From Ruminococcus sp. (GTDB lineage Bacteria > Bacillota > Clostridia > Oscillospirales > Ruminococcaceae): a stretch of DNA of 35,929 nt. This document shows positions 7,423 to 14,752 of the stretch, in pieces; the first letter of the stretch is position 1, and each line of letters begins with the position of its first letter. The notes under the pieces are model-generated. The model was not told the origin of the DNA, did no database searches, and saw nothing but the letters and a program-made list of their open reading frames with translations. The position numbers and the translations under genes are program-made. Location of the stretch: assembly GCA_017935865.1 (NCBI GenBank), contig JAGBGT010000119.1, forward strand, positions 1 to 35,929. Reading direction: 5' to 3'.

Positions 7423-8652
7423 ATGAAAAATAAATGGTTAAGACTCACTGCTTTATCGGCTGCGCTGGTGATGTCGGCTTCAATGGGCGGCTGCGGAAAA
7501 GAAGTCACGAACGACGAAACATCCGGTTCGTTCAGTATTGCAGGCGGAACGGGAGCGGGAGATGCCGAGGGCACTTCCCAGGAGAGCATTACCTCATCTG
7601 TGGACGCGACCCAGGGGCAGACAAACGATCCTGCCGTGACAACATCAGTGTCCGGCGATAATGGATTTTCTGCCGTTACCAGATCTGCTGAGGAGCTGGA
7701 GGGTATTATCGGAAATAACGGCTCACACGGAGGCAATGGCGGTTCACAGGGCGGAAACAACGGCTCGCAGGGCGGCAACGGCACCTCACAGGGCGGCAAT
7801 GGCGGCTCGCAGGGCGGAAACAATGGCTCACAGGGTGGAAACGGTGGAACGTCCGCTCCCACAGGCATTACCCTCAGTTACTACAGCGCAGAGGTGATTG
7901 TCGGTCAGACTATCCAGTACCCTGTTGTTTCGGAAACTATTTCCGAGGTGTGGACAAGCTCCGACAACAGCATTGCCACTGTTGATGCGGCAGGAAATAT
8001 CACCGGCGTTTCCGAGGGAAACTGCGTTATCCGGGTAGTTTCCGCTGAAAACAGCAGTATCGGCGCGGAGTTAAAAGTTACCGTTACAAGCAGCAATGGT
8101 ATTCAGGAAGTTGACGACGTAACGTATGTTGACGGCATTCTTATTGCAAATAAGACCTACGCACTTCCTGATTCCTATAACCCGGGCGGTCTGACTTCGG
8201 AGACGAGCCAGGCGTTTGCCGAGCTTGCTGCCGGAGCTGCAAACGACGGTCTCAGTATATATGTTTCTTCAGGATTCCGTTCATATTGGGATCAGGACTA
8301 CATCTACAATAACTACGTTGCCCAGAGCGGTCAGGCGACAGCGGATACTTTCTCCGCCCGTCCGGGACATTCTGAGCACCAGACAGGTCTTGCTATCGAC
8401 GTAAATGAGATAAGCGACGCTTTCATCGGTACTCCGGAGGCGATATGGCTGGAGGAGCACTGCACGGAGTACGGTTTTATAATCCGCTATCCCAAGGGAA
8501 AGCAGCAGATAACAGGCTACAAGTACGAGCCGTGGCATATCCGCTATGTCGGCAAAACGGTGGCGCAGCAGTTTAAAGATGCGGCAGCGGCGGCTGGCGA
8601 CCCCTATCTCACGCTGGAGGAATATCTCGGCATCGACTCATATTATCACTAA
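7423..8652 (+). CDS. VanY-type D-alanyl-D-alanine carboxypeptidase lipoprotein with Big2 domain
   Basis: Extracellular M15-family zinc peptidase of 409 residues that would remove the terminal D-Ala from peptidoglycan stem peptides. Order of parts: positively charged start and hydrophobic signal ending in a lipobox-like MGGC (Cys24); an acidic Ser/Thr-rich spacer; a Gly/Asn/Ser/Gln repeat linker (about 97-143); a bacterial Ig-like group 2 domain (about 146-225); and the peptidase domain. The catalytic signature is complete: SEHQTGLAID with zinc ligands His319 and Asp326, and EPWH with Glu369 and ligand His372. The ATG at 7423 follows GGAG at a reasonable distance and begins the signal peptide; upstream in-frame codons lack one. 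It has its own promoter and no partner gene. It could instead act on D-Ala-D-Lac-free precursors as in vancomycin resistance, but no van neighbours are present. Confidence 0.9.
   Translation: MKNKWLRLTALSAALVMSASMGGCGKEVTNDETSGSFSIAGGTGAGDAEGTSQESITSSVDATQGQTNDPAVTTSVSGDNGFSAVTRSAEELEGIIGNNGSHGGNGGSQGGNNGSQGGNGTSQGGNGGSQGGNNGSQGGNGGTSAPTGITLSYYSAEVIVGQTIQYPVVSETISEVWTSSDNSIATVDAAGNITGVSEGNCVIRVVSAENSSIGAELKVTVTSSNGIQEVDDVTYVDGILIANKTYALPDSYNPGGLTSETSQAFAELAAGAANDGLSIYVSSGFRSYWDQDYIYNNYVAQSGQATADTFSARPGHSEHQTGLAIDVNEISDAFIGTPEAIWLEEHCTEYGFIIRYPKGKQQITGYKYEPWHIRYVGKTVAQQFKDAAAAAGDPYLTLEEYLGIDSYYH
7711..7851 (+). repeat. In-frame Gly-Asn-Gly-Ser-Gln-Gly tandem repeat
   Basis: Imperfect tandem copies of an 18-21 base unit resembling GGCTCACAGGGCGGAAAC. 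They encode a flexible linker of GGNNGSQ-type repeats inside the carboxypeptidase lipoprotein. The copies differ mostly at third codon positions (NGS, GGS, GTS variants), and copy number may vary between strains. Confidence 0.8.
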
Positions 8653-8661
8653 TTGTGAAAA

Positions 8662-8689
8662 AAGGGAACGCTGTTTTTGGCGTTCCCTT
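8662..8689 (-). terminator. Terminator, distal of two, downstream of rubrerythrin
   Basis: AAGGGAACGC (8662-8671) pairs exactly with GCGTTCCCTT (8680-8689). On the minus strand the stem is followed by six T residues. On the plus strand there is no T run beyond the stem, but the hairpin could still slow transcription leaving the carboxypeptidase gene. Confidence 0.75.
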
Positions 8690-8710
8690 CGCTTGTTGAG
8701 AAATCAAAAA

Positions 8711-8730
8711 GGGACGCTGAATCGCGTCCC
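8711..8730 (-). terminator. Terminator, proximal of two, downstream of rubrerythrin
   Basis: GGGACGC (8711-8717) pairs with GCGTCCC (8724-8730); the minus strand continues into five T residues. It is the first stop signal met after the rubrerythrin gene. Confidence 0.75.
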
Positions 8731-8748
8731 TCTTCAATGCGTAACATA

Positions 8749-9300
8749 TTAACCGAAATATCTCTTGAGCAGACCCTCGAATGCCTTGCCGTGGCGAGCT
8801 TCGTCCTTAGCCATTTCGTGAACCGTGTCGTGGATAGCGTCAAGGTTCAGCTCCTTAGCTCTCTTAGCCAGATCGAGCTTGCCCTGTGTTGCGCCGTGCT
8901 CGGCTGCAACTCTCTTCTCCAGGTTTTCCTTTGTGGAGGAGGAGACAACATCGCCCAGAAGCTCTGCGAACTTAGCAGCGTGCTCAGCCTCTTCGTAGGC
9001 AGCCTTTTCCCAGTAGAGACCGATCTCGGGATAACCCTCTCTGAAAGCGACTCTTGCCATAGCGAGGTACATACCAACCTCTGTGCACTCACCGTTGAAG
9101 TTAGCGTTAAGACCGTCGATGATCTCCTGATCTGTAACAGCCTTAGCCACGCCTACCTCGTGCTCGCAGGCAAAAACAAGCTTTTCATCAGCAGCCTTCT
9201 TGATGAACTTAGAGCCGGGAACTCCGCACTGTGGGCATTTTTCAGGAGCAGAATCTCCCTCGTGAACATATCCGCAAACGGGACATACAAATTTAGCCAT
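8749..9300 (-). CDS. Rubrerythrin with N-terminal rubredoxin domain (reverse rubrerythrin)
   Basis: Soluble non-haem iron protein of 183 residues that reduces hydrogen peroxide (and in characterised clostridial relatives also oxygen) to water. The rubredoxin domain comes first (CPVCG and CPQCG, residues 6-26), then the four-helix ferritin-like di-iron domain. This order is the reverse of classic rubrerythrin. Iron ligands are seen in the [24 protein letters not shown] and KDEARH segments. The start at 9300 is preceded by TGGAGGAAA; a longer start at 9315 is not needed. It lies downstream of the small NrdD-like gene, separated by a weak AAGGC/GCCTT hairpin (near 9333-9347), and ends at two tandem terminators. 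Electron donor not identifiable here. Confidence 0.93.
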   Translation of the reverse strand: MAKFVCPVCGYVHEGDSAPEKCPQCGVPGSKFIKKAADEKLVFACEHEVGVAKAVTDQEIIDGLNANFNGECTEVGMYLAMARVAFREGYPEIGLYWEKAAYEEAEHAAKFAELLGDVVSSSTKENLEKRVAAEHGATQGKLDLAKRAKELNLDAIHDTVHEMAKDEARHGKAFEGLLKRYFG

Positions 9301-9354
9301 TTTAATTTCCTCCATGTATATAATATTTTATTAAAGGCGTTTTGCCTTATTGAC

Positions 9355-9624
9355 TCAGACTGAATGCTTGACCCTGTCGTGTTCCTCAGCGCGCTTACCG
9401 TTGTTGAAGCGATCGAGGGTTCCGACCAAATAGCCGGTTATACGCCGTACACGGTCGAAAGGGACATACGCAAAACCAAATTTCAAATCTACGAAATCCC
9501 CATCGGTGGTGACAGTCATTTCCTTGATCTGGCGGTCGCTGTACTTGTTTTTTCCATATTCGATGTAAGCGTCGATTTCCTGCTGGGAAATCTGTTCTCC
9601 TATGACATTTACCTTGACAGACAT
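9355..9624 (-). CDS. Small protein resembling the C-terminal part of anaerobic ribonucleotide reductase
   Basis: Protein of 89 residues. Its second half (RRITGYLVGTLDRFNNGKRAEEHDRVKH) resembles the end of NrdD, the anaerobic ribonucleoside-triphosphate reductase, around the region that carries the glycyl radical and the zinc cysteines. However it contains no cysteine at all and is far too short to be a reductase. The N-terminal half (MSVKVNVIGEQISQQEIDAY) is unrelated to catalysis as far as I can see. Automated annotation may label such proteins as the full enzyme; that would be misleading. Start at 9624 is chosen by ACGGAGGAA just upstream; the longer frame would run through the intergenic operator. 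It lies between the rubrerythrin gene and a divergent Crp/Fnr regulator. Function unknown; a link to anaerobic or redox metabolism is inference. Confidence 0.75.
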   Translation of the reverse strand: MSVKVNVIGEQISQQEIDAYIEYGKNKYSDRQIKEMTVTTDGDFVDLKFGFAYVPFDRVRRITGYLVGTLDRFNNGKRAEEHDRVKHSV

Positions 9625-9644
9625 AATAATTCCTCCGTGAAAAA

Positions 9645-9656
9645 TCCTGCGCAGGA
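9645..9656. promoter_or_regulatory. 12-bp palindrome in the leader of the NrdD-tail-like gene
   Basis: TCCTGCGCAGGA is a perfect palindrome about 20 bases upstream of the start codon. It could form a small hairpin or act as an operator. Confidence 0.35.
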
Positions 9657-9712
9657 GGTCTATTGTATTTCTTATTACGAATATCATTTTATCATAAAAC
9701 AACAAAAAAATC

Positions 9713-9728
9713 TGTTGCAATTGCAACA
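9713..9728. promoter_or_regulatory. Perfect 16-bp palindrome, probable Crp/Fnr operator
   Basis: TGTTGCAATTGCAACA is its own reverse complement. It ends where the ribosome site AAGGAG of the Crp/Fnr gene begins, and on the minus strand its TTGCAA could serve as the -35 (with TATGAT 18 bases on) for the NrdD-like and rubrerythrin genes. Two-fold symmetry of this length fits a dimeric regulator, most simply the adjacent one. Confidence 0.6.
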
Positions 9729-9742
9729 AGGAGATGGTTAAA

Positions 9743-10405
9743 TTGTTAGCTGAAAATAACATTTTATTCAGAGGCGTTGACCCGGAAAACTGCCGGAGGA
9801 TGATCTCGTGCTTTAATGCAGAGATAAAAAAGTTCCGGGAGGGCAGTTGTATACTTGATAATTCTCATCACGGCGAAAAGATCGGGATAATCCTGGATGG
9901 CTGCGCGTCAATTGTCCGTTTTGATATCAACGGCGTGAGGACTATAATCGAAAAGCTCGGTGAGCAGGGGATATTCGGAGAATATTTTACATTTTCCGCA
10001 TCCTGCCGCGGAAGCGTCGTTATCGAGGCGGAGACGGACTGCGATGTCATGTTCATACGCCGTTCGGATATCCTGAAACGCTGCGAAAACGCCTGCCAGT
10101 GCCACTCTGCCGTGGTGGAGAATCTGCTGGAGCTGATGACGGAGAAATCAAGAACTTTAAACGAGCGTATAGAGGTGCTGAGTCAGCGGTCTATCGAGGA
10201 TAAACTTATCACCTATCTGCAAATCGTTGAGGACAATACCTCCGAGGGTGAAGAGCCGCAGATACCGTTTTCCACGACAGCTCTTTCGGATTATCTTTGT
10301 GTCAACAGAAGCGCATTGCAGCGTGAGATATCCAGGCTGAAAAAAAACGGCATCCTGACTGTTTCAAAGAGAAATTTCCGGCTGAATCTGAAATCCGAGA
10401 GCTGA
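9743..10405 (+). CDS. Crp/Fnr family transcriptional regulator
   Basis: DNA-binding regulator of 220 residues: N-terminal cyclic-nucleotide-binding-type beta-barrel (about 10-120; GEKIGIILDGCASIV, EQGIFGEYFTFSASC), long dimer helix, and C-terminal winged helix-turn-helix (STTALSDYLCVNRSALQREI, about 175-200). The arginine of a true cAMP pocket is not evident, so another signal is likely. It holds ten cysteines, including a CX3CXC cluster at 114-120. I chose the TTG at 9743 because AAGGAG (9728-9733) is nine bases upstream; the ATG at 9734 directly abuts that site and would be poorly placed. It is divergent from the rubrerythrin genes across a palindrome, so it probably controls them and itself in response to a redox, oxygen or nitric-oxide cue (inference). 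Confidence 0.88.
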   Translation: MLAENNILFRGVDPENCRRMISCFNAEIKKFREGSCILDNSHHGEKIGIILDGCASIVRFDINGVRTIIEKLGEQGIFGEYFTFSASCRGSVVIEAETDCDVMFIRRSDILKRCENACQCHSAVVENLLELMTEKSRTLNERIEVLSQRSIEDKLITYLQIVEDNTSEGEEPQIPFSTTALSDYLCVNRSALQREISRLKKNGILTVSKRNFRLNLKSES

Positions 10406-10424
10406 AATCGGCACGGAATCAGCC

Positions 10425-10454
10425 TTGACAAGTTACCGCAGGCTGTGCTATAAT
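10425..10454 (+). promoter_or_regulatory. Promoter of uppP
   Basis: Consensus -35 TTGACA (10425-10430), 18-base spacer, consensus -10 TATAAT (10449-10454), just after the regulator gene. uppP therefore has its own strong start. Confidence 0.85.
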
Positions 10455-10486
10455 TATGGTAATAAAATACATGAAAGGACAGAAAT

Positions 10487-11365
10487 ATGGTAATAGAATT
10501 TATTAAATCAATCATTTTAGGCATTGTGGAGGGTATTACTGAATGGCTGCCTGTCAGCAGTACCGGACATCTCATTCTGGTCAACGAGTTCCTGAACCTT
10601 AACGTCAGCAGCGACGCCGAAGTAAACGAAGGCTTTGTCAATATGTTCAACGTTGTGATACAGTTGGGCGCGATAATGGCGGTCGTCGTTATTTTCTGGA
10701 AGAAGCTGTTCCCCTTCGGCAAAAAAAATAACCCCGATCCCTGGAAAAAAGAGGGCGTAGGCTCATATGTCAAGGCTGATATTATGACCATGTGGTTCAA
10801 GGTCATTGTTGCCTGTGTTCCGGCGGCAGTTATCGGATTTCTCTTTGACGAGACCTTTGAGCGGCTTTTCTACAAGCCCTGGATAATTGCAATTGCGCTG
10901 ATTGTTTTCGGCGTGGCATTTATTGTCATCGAAAACCGTAACAAGAAATCATCCGCAAAGGTGAACAGTATGAGCGAGCTTACTTATACGGCTGCTCTTA
11001 TTATCGGCGGATTCCAGCTTATCGCAGCTATTTTTCCTGGCACATCGCGTTCCGGAGCGACTATTCTCGGCGCGCTGATGATCGGAATTTCCAGGACAGT
11101 CGCCGCGGAGTTTACGTTCTTCCTGGCTGTCCCGGTAATGTTCGGTGCAAGTCTGCTGAAGCTCCTGAAATATGACGGGGGATTTACCGGTGAGCAGATC
11201 GGTATTCTTGCAGTTGGAATGATCGTGGCATTTGCAGTTTCCATGGTGGTTATCAAATTCCTGATGGACTACATAAAGAAGCACGATTTCAAGGTGTTCG
11301 GCTGGTACAGAATCGTCCTGGGAATCGCGGTACTTGCTTACTTTGGAATAAAGGCTGTAGTATAA
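10487..11365 (+). CDS. uppP: Undecaprenyl-diphosphatase (UppP/BacA)
   Basis: Integral membrane phosphatase of 292 residues that removes a phosphate from undecaprenyl pyrophosphate, recycling the lipid carrier for wall polymer synthesis; extra copies confer bacitracin tolerance. Both family signatures are present: EGITEWLPVSSTGHL (about residues 15-29, with the catalytic Glu-rich loop) and PGTSRSGATI (about 185-194). Roughly eight hydrophobic segments fit the family. The length is slightly above the usual 270 or so, because of a charged loop at about 77-90 (GKKNNPDPWKKEG). The start is preceded by AAAGGACA. It is monocistronic, between its own promoter and a terminator. Confidence 0.95.
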   Translation: MVIEFIKSIILGIVEGITEWLPVSSTGHLILVNEFLNLNVSSDAEVNEGFVNMFNVVIQLGAIMAVVVIFWKKLFPFGKKNNPDPWKKEGVGSYVKADIMTMWFKVIVACVPAAVIGFLFDETFERLFYKPWIIAIALIVFGVAFIVIENRNKKSSAKVNSMSELTYTAALIIGGFQLIAAIFPGTSRSGATILGALMIGISRTVAAEFTFFLAVPVMFGASLLKLLKYDGGFTGEQIGILAVGMIVAFAVSMVVIKFLMDYIKKHDFKVFGWYRIVLGIAVLAYFGIKAVV

Positions 11366-11433
11366 TCCGACGGGAGCAGGGAATGCCCTGCAAGAGAGGA
11401 CGTTGCCTTATTTCAGATGTTTGACGGACTAAA

Positions 11434-11477
11434 GGCAACACTGCGCATCTCCGGCATAATCTTTGTGCGGTGTTGCC
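11434..11477. mobile_element. Short copy of a MITE-like palindromic element
   Basis: Starts GGCAACACTGCGCA and ends TTGTGCGGTGTTGCC; the ends pair with one another with few mismatches. The ends match those of the 172-bp element at 27372-27543, with the interior deleted. TAAA occurs immediately on both sides (11430-11433 and 11478-11481), a possible target-site duplication. It carries no gene. Confidence 0.6.
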
Positions 11478-11478
11478 T

Positions 11479-11502
11479 AAAAGCTGCAAGATCAGCTTTT
11501 TT
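11479..11502 (+). terminator. Rho-independent terminator after uppP
   Basis: AAAAGCTG (11479-11486) pairs with CAGCTTTT (11493-11500), continuing into a six-T run. It stands between uppP and the GH3 gene. The GH3 promoter is not obvious; if it lies upstream of this hairpin, the hairpin could act as an attenuator. Confidence 0.75.
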
Positions 11503-11545
11503 AGTAAACAAAATTCATAATACAAACAGAAACGAGGTTTTACAT

Positions 11546-14293
11546 ATGAAGAAAATTCTTGACTGGAACAAGTATCTTGATATCGCCGCTGACGCCGTCG
11601 CCGAGGGTGTCGTCATGCTGAAAAACGAAAACGGCGTTCTTCCGCTGAAAAAAGGGGAAACAGTCGCCGTTTTCGGACGCATCCAGCTTCACTATTACAA
11701 AAGCGGCACAGGCTCAGGCGGAATGGTAAACGTTTCTAAGGTCACAGGCATTACCGACGGTCTCCTGGAGGCTGGGGTAAAGCTTGGCCGTGAGCTGCTG
11801 GACATCTACAGAAAGTGGGACGAGGAAAATCCATACGACCTGGGAAAAGGCTGGGGAGCTGAACCCTGGTCTCAGGAGGAAATGCCGCTGACCGACGAGA
11901 TCGTGCAGAATGCCGCCGGTGTCAGCGATACGGCGATAGTCGTCATCGGCAGAACTGCCGGCGAGGAGCAGGAGGTCCGCAATGAGCCTGGCTCTTTCCT
12001 GCTTACGGACAGAGAAAAGGATATGATCGCAAGGGTTCGCCGCAGCTTTAAAAAGATGATCGTTCTGCTGAATGTGGGCGGTCTTATCGACCTGGAATAC
12101 ATCGAGGAGCAGAAGCCGGACTCCATTCTCTTCGTATGGCAGGGCGGAATGACAGGCGGCACAGGTACTGCCCGTGTCCTTACGGGAGCTGTTTCGCCCT
12201 CCGGAAAGCTGCCCGATACCATTGCTTATAAGCTGGAGGATTATCCATCGCACAGTCATTTCGGCAACAGGGAAAGCAACTGCTACGCCGAGGATATCTA
12301 CGTCGGCTACCGCTATTTCAGCACCTTTGCCCCGGAGAAAGTCCGCTATCCCTTCGGATTCGGTCTTTCCTACACAAGCTTTGAAACAGTTGTTGAAAAC
12401 TCCGTCCGGGAGGGTGAAAAGGCAGTTTTCAGCGTCAGCGTGAAGAATACAGGTGAGACAGCCGGCAAGGAGGTCGTTTTTCTATACGTTTCCAAGCCTC
12501 AGGGCACTCTCGGACAGCCGGAAAAGGAGCTTTGCGGCTATGCCAAGACGAAAACTCTTGCGCCGGGTGAGAGCTGTCGGATGATGATGGAGGTGCAATT
12601 GAACGACATCGCATCCTACGACGACAGCGGAGTTACCGGACATCCCTGCTGCTGGGTACTGGAGCAGGGTGACTACAGATTTTTCGTGGAAAATTCAGAA
12701 AATGACGGCTCGCTTGTTGTTAGTCTTTCGGAGACAAGAGTTGTTCGGCAGTGCAGGCAGGCTCTTGCTCCGGTGGAGACGTTTGACCGAATGGTGAACC
12801 GCGGCGGACTTGCCTTTGAGCCTGTTCCGCTGAGCAGCGTGGACGAGCCTGCTCGCCGTCTGGAGGGACTGCCGGAGGAGATAGAATACACCGGGGATAT
12901 GGGCATCAAGCTTGCCGACGTTTATACCGGAAAAAATACTATGGAGCAGTTTATCGCCCAGCTCAGCGATACGGAGCTGTCCTGTATCATCCGGGGGGAG
13001 GGTATGGGCAGCCCGAGAGTTACTGCCGGAACTGCCTCTGCCTTTGGCGGAGTTGCGGACTGTCTGACAAAATACGGTATCCCGGCTGCCTGTTGCTCTG
13101 ACGGTCCTTCCGGAATGAGACTTGACTGCGGCACAAAGGCATTCAGCCTGCCCAACGGCACGATGATCGCCTCAACGTTCAATAAGGAGCTTGCGGAGGA
13201 GCTGTTTGAGTATATGGGACTGGAAATGGCTGCCAACAAGGTTGATTCCCTACTTGGCCCGGGAATCAACATACACAGGCATCCGCTTAACGGCAGAAAT
13301 TTCGAGTATTTCTCGGAAGACCCGTATCTGACGGGAACTCTTGCCGCAGCCGAACTGCGCGGTATGCACAAGTCCGGGGTGACGGGAACGATAAAGCATT
13401 TCTGCGCAAATAATCAGGAGACGAACCGCCATTTCCTCGATTCTGTGGTTTCAGAGAGGGCGCTCCGGGAAATATATCTGAAAGGCTTTGAAATTGCCGT
13501 AAAACAGGGCGGCGCAGACAGCATCATGACTACCTACGGCAAGGTAAACGGCGTATGGACTGCCGGAAATTATGACCTGAACACTGTAATTCTGCGTGAC
13601 GAATGGGGCTATTCGGGCATAACCATGACGGACTGGTGGGCGAATATCAACCGTCGCGGCGGAGAAGCCGACAAAACGGATTTCGCGGCAATGGCAATGG
13701 CGCAGAACGATTTGTACATGGTCTGCCCCAGAGGCGACAGCAACGACGACAATACCCTTGAAGCCCTGGAAAACGGCGATTTGAAGCGGTGTGAACTTCA
13801 GAGGAATGCGGCAAATATCTGTAGATTCCTGCTGCACACAAATGCCCTCAGACGGCTTATGGGCACGGCTGATGAGATCGTGATAACCGGCAGACCCGCT
13901 GAGGATAATCCTTCCGACGAGCCTGTTGTTTTCTACGAGCTGGACGGCGAGCTGACTATCGACCTGTCCGACGTTAAAACTATAAAGGGCACAAATTACA
14001 GCTTCGCTCTGACTGTTGTTGACCCAAGCTGGTACAAGGTGACGGTGACGGCGTCCTCGCTCCAGAGTGAGCTTGCGCAGATCCCGATGACCATATTTGC
14101 CATGGGAACGCCATGTGCCACATTTACCTGGAACGGTACCGGAGGAGAGGCAGTGTCCTATTCCGAGGAAACTCCAATGTTCTCAAGCTACACGGCGATA
14201 AGGCTCTACTTCGCCCAGAACGGACTTGACCTTATCAGCATTAAATTCGAGAAAACCGATAAGGCGGTCGATGTGGCTACCCTGAACGACTGA
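11546..14293 (+). CDS. Glycoside hydrolase family 3 enzyme with permuted domain order (probable beta-glucosidase)
   Basis: Cytoplasmic exo-acting glycosidase of 915 residues, most likely cleaving glucose or another sugar from imported beta-linked oligosaccharides. Domain order is swapped compared with most GH3 enzymes. The alpha/beta sandwich (GH3 C-type, about 10-285; GVVMLKNENGVLPLKK, DIYVGYRYFST) comes first, then a fibronectin-III-like domain (about 290-400), then the (beta/alpha)8-type catalytic domain (about 460-770). The catalytic nucleophile is Asp696 in GITMTDWW; the substrate-site KHF is at 617-619. A C-terminal beta-rich tail of about 110 residues may be a carbohydrate-binding or structural module. 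No signal peptide. The ATG at 11546 is chosen because homology starts there, with ACGAGG upstream. Downstream ArsC-like gene is nine bases away. Substrate (glucoside, xyloside) cannot be fixed by eye. Confidence 0.92.
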   Translation: MKKILDWNKYLDIAADAVAEGVVMLKNENGVLPLKKGETVAVFGRIQLHYYKSGTGSGGMVNVSKVTGITDGLLEAGVKLGRELLDIYRKWDEENPYDLGKGWGAEPWSQEEMPLTDEIVQNAAGVSDTAIVVIGRTAGEEQEVRNEPGSFLLTDREKDMIARVRRSFKKMIVLLNVGGLIDLEYIEEQKPDSILFVWQGGMTGGTGTARVLTGAVSPSGKLPDTIAYKLEDYPSHSHFGNRESNCYAEDIYVGYRYFSTFAPEKVRYPFGFGLSYTSFETVVENSVREGEKAVFSVSVKNTGETAGKEVVFLYVSKPQGTLGQPEKELCGYAKTKTLAPGESCRMMMEVQLNDIASYDDSGVTGHPCCWVLEQGDYRFFVENSENDGSLVVSLSETRVVRQCRQALAPVETFDRMVNRGGLAFEPVPLSSVDEPARRLEGLPEEIEYTGDMGIKLADVYTGKNTMEQFIAQLSDTELSCIIRGEGMGSPRVTAGTASAFGGVADCLTKYGIPAACCSDGPSGMRLDCGTKAFSLPNGTMIASTFNKELAEELFEYMGLEMAANKVDSLLGPGINIHRHPLNGRNFEYFSEDPYLTGTLAAAELRGMHKSGVTGTIKHFCANNQETNRHFLDSVVSERALREIYLKGFEIAVKQGGADSIMTTYGKVNGVWTAGNYDLNTVILRDEWGYSGITMTDWWANINRRGGEADKTDFAAMAMAQNDLYMVCPRGDSNDDNTLEALENGDLKRCELQRNAANICRFLLHTNALRRLMGTADEIVITGRPAEDNPSDEPVVFYELDGELTIDLSDVKTIKGTNYSFALTVVDPSWYKVTVTASSLQSELAQIPMTIFAMGTPCATFTWNGTGGEAVSYSEETPMFSSYTAIRLYFAQNGLDLISIKFEKTDKAVDVATLND

Positions 14294-14302
14294 GGAGAGT
14301 CT

Positions 14303-14644
14303 ATGAATATACAGATTTTCGGCACGAAAAAATGCTTTGATACAAAAAAGGCTCAGCGCTATTTCAAGGAGCGCGGCATTAAATTCCAGTATATCGACCT
14401 GAAAGAAAAAGAGATGAGCCGCGGTGAATTTGACTCCGTAAAGTCAGCCCTGGGCGGAATTGACGGTATGATCGACGAAAAGGCTAAGGACAAGCAGACC
14501 CTCACCCTTATGAAATATCTTTCGGAGGGCGACAGGGAGGAGAAGCTTTTTGAAAATCAGCAGCTTCTTAAAACTCCGATCGTGCGCAACGGAAAAAAGG
14601 CAGCTATTGGCTGCTGCCCAAAGGTCTGGGAACAGTGGGAATGA
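14303..14644 (+). CDS. ArsC/Spx family thioredoxin-fold protein
   Basis: Soluble protein of 113 residues of the ArsC-like family, which includes arsenate reductases and Spx-type regulators. The N-terminal strand and loop IFGTKKCFDTKKAQRYF place the single active-site Cys10 where the family nucleophile lies. The TPIVRNGKKAAIG motif (about 91-103) is typical of YffB/ArsC-like members. The CXXC of Spx is absent (CFDT) and there are no arsenic genes nearby, so true arsenate reduction is unproven. It follows the GH3 gene with a nine-base gap and GAGGAG ribosome site, so it is probably cotranscribed, though the functional link is unclear. Confidence 0.82.
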   Translation: MNIQIFGTKKCFDTKKAQRYFKERGIKFQYIDLKEKEMSRGEFDSVKSALGGIDGMIDEKAKDKQTLTLMKYLSEGDREEKLFENQQLLKTPIVRNGKKAAIGCCPKVWEQWE

Positions 14645-14679
14645 TTTTTGCAGTTTGGTGAGAATTTTTTTCATTTCCA

Positions 14680-14709
14680 TTGACAAACAACTGTGAGATG
14701 TTGTATAAT
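14680..14709 (+). promoter_or_regulatory. Promoter of glmS
   Basis: Consensus -35 TTGACA (14680-14685), 18-base spacer, consensus -10 TATAAT (14704-14709). Transcription would start near 14716, leaving a leader of under 40 bases, too short for a glmS ribozyme. Confidence 0.85.
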
Positions 14710-14752
14710 ATAAGTGCATATATTTGCAGAATTACAGGAGGATTTAATTCAT

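Noticed and set aside
7386-7868. Proline-rich minus-strand frame opposite the carboxypeptidase repeat
   Set aside because: It is the complement of the Gly-rich tandem repeat and has no start signal.
9355-9624. Functional anaerobic ribonucleotide reductase
   Set aside because: Only 89 residues, no glycyl-radical motif and no cysteines.
14303-14644. Arsenate reductase of an arsenic operon
   Set aside because: Only one candidate active-site cysteine and no arsR, arsB or acr3 nearby; called only as family member.
14710-14752. glmS ribozyme upstream of glmS
   Set aside because: The leader is under 40 bases from the predicted start, far too short for the ribozyme core.
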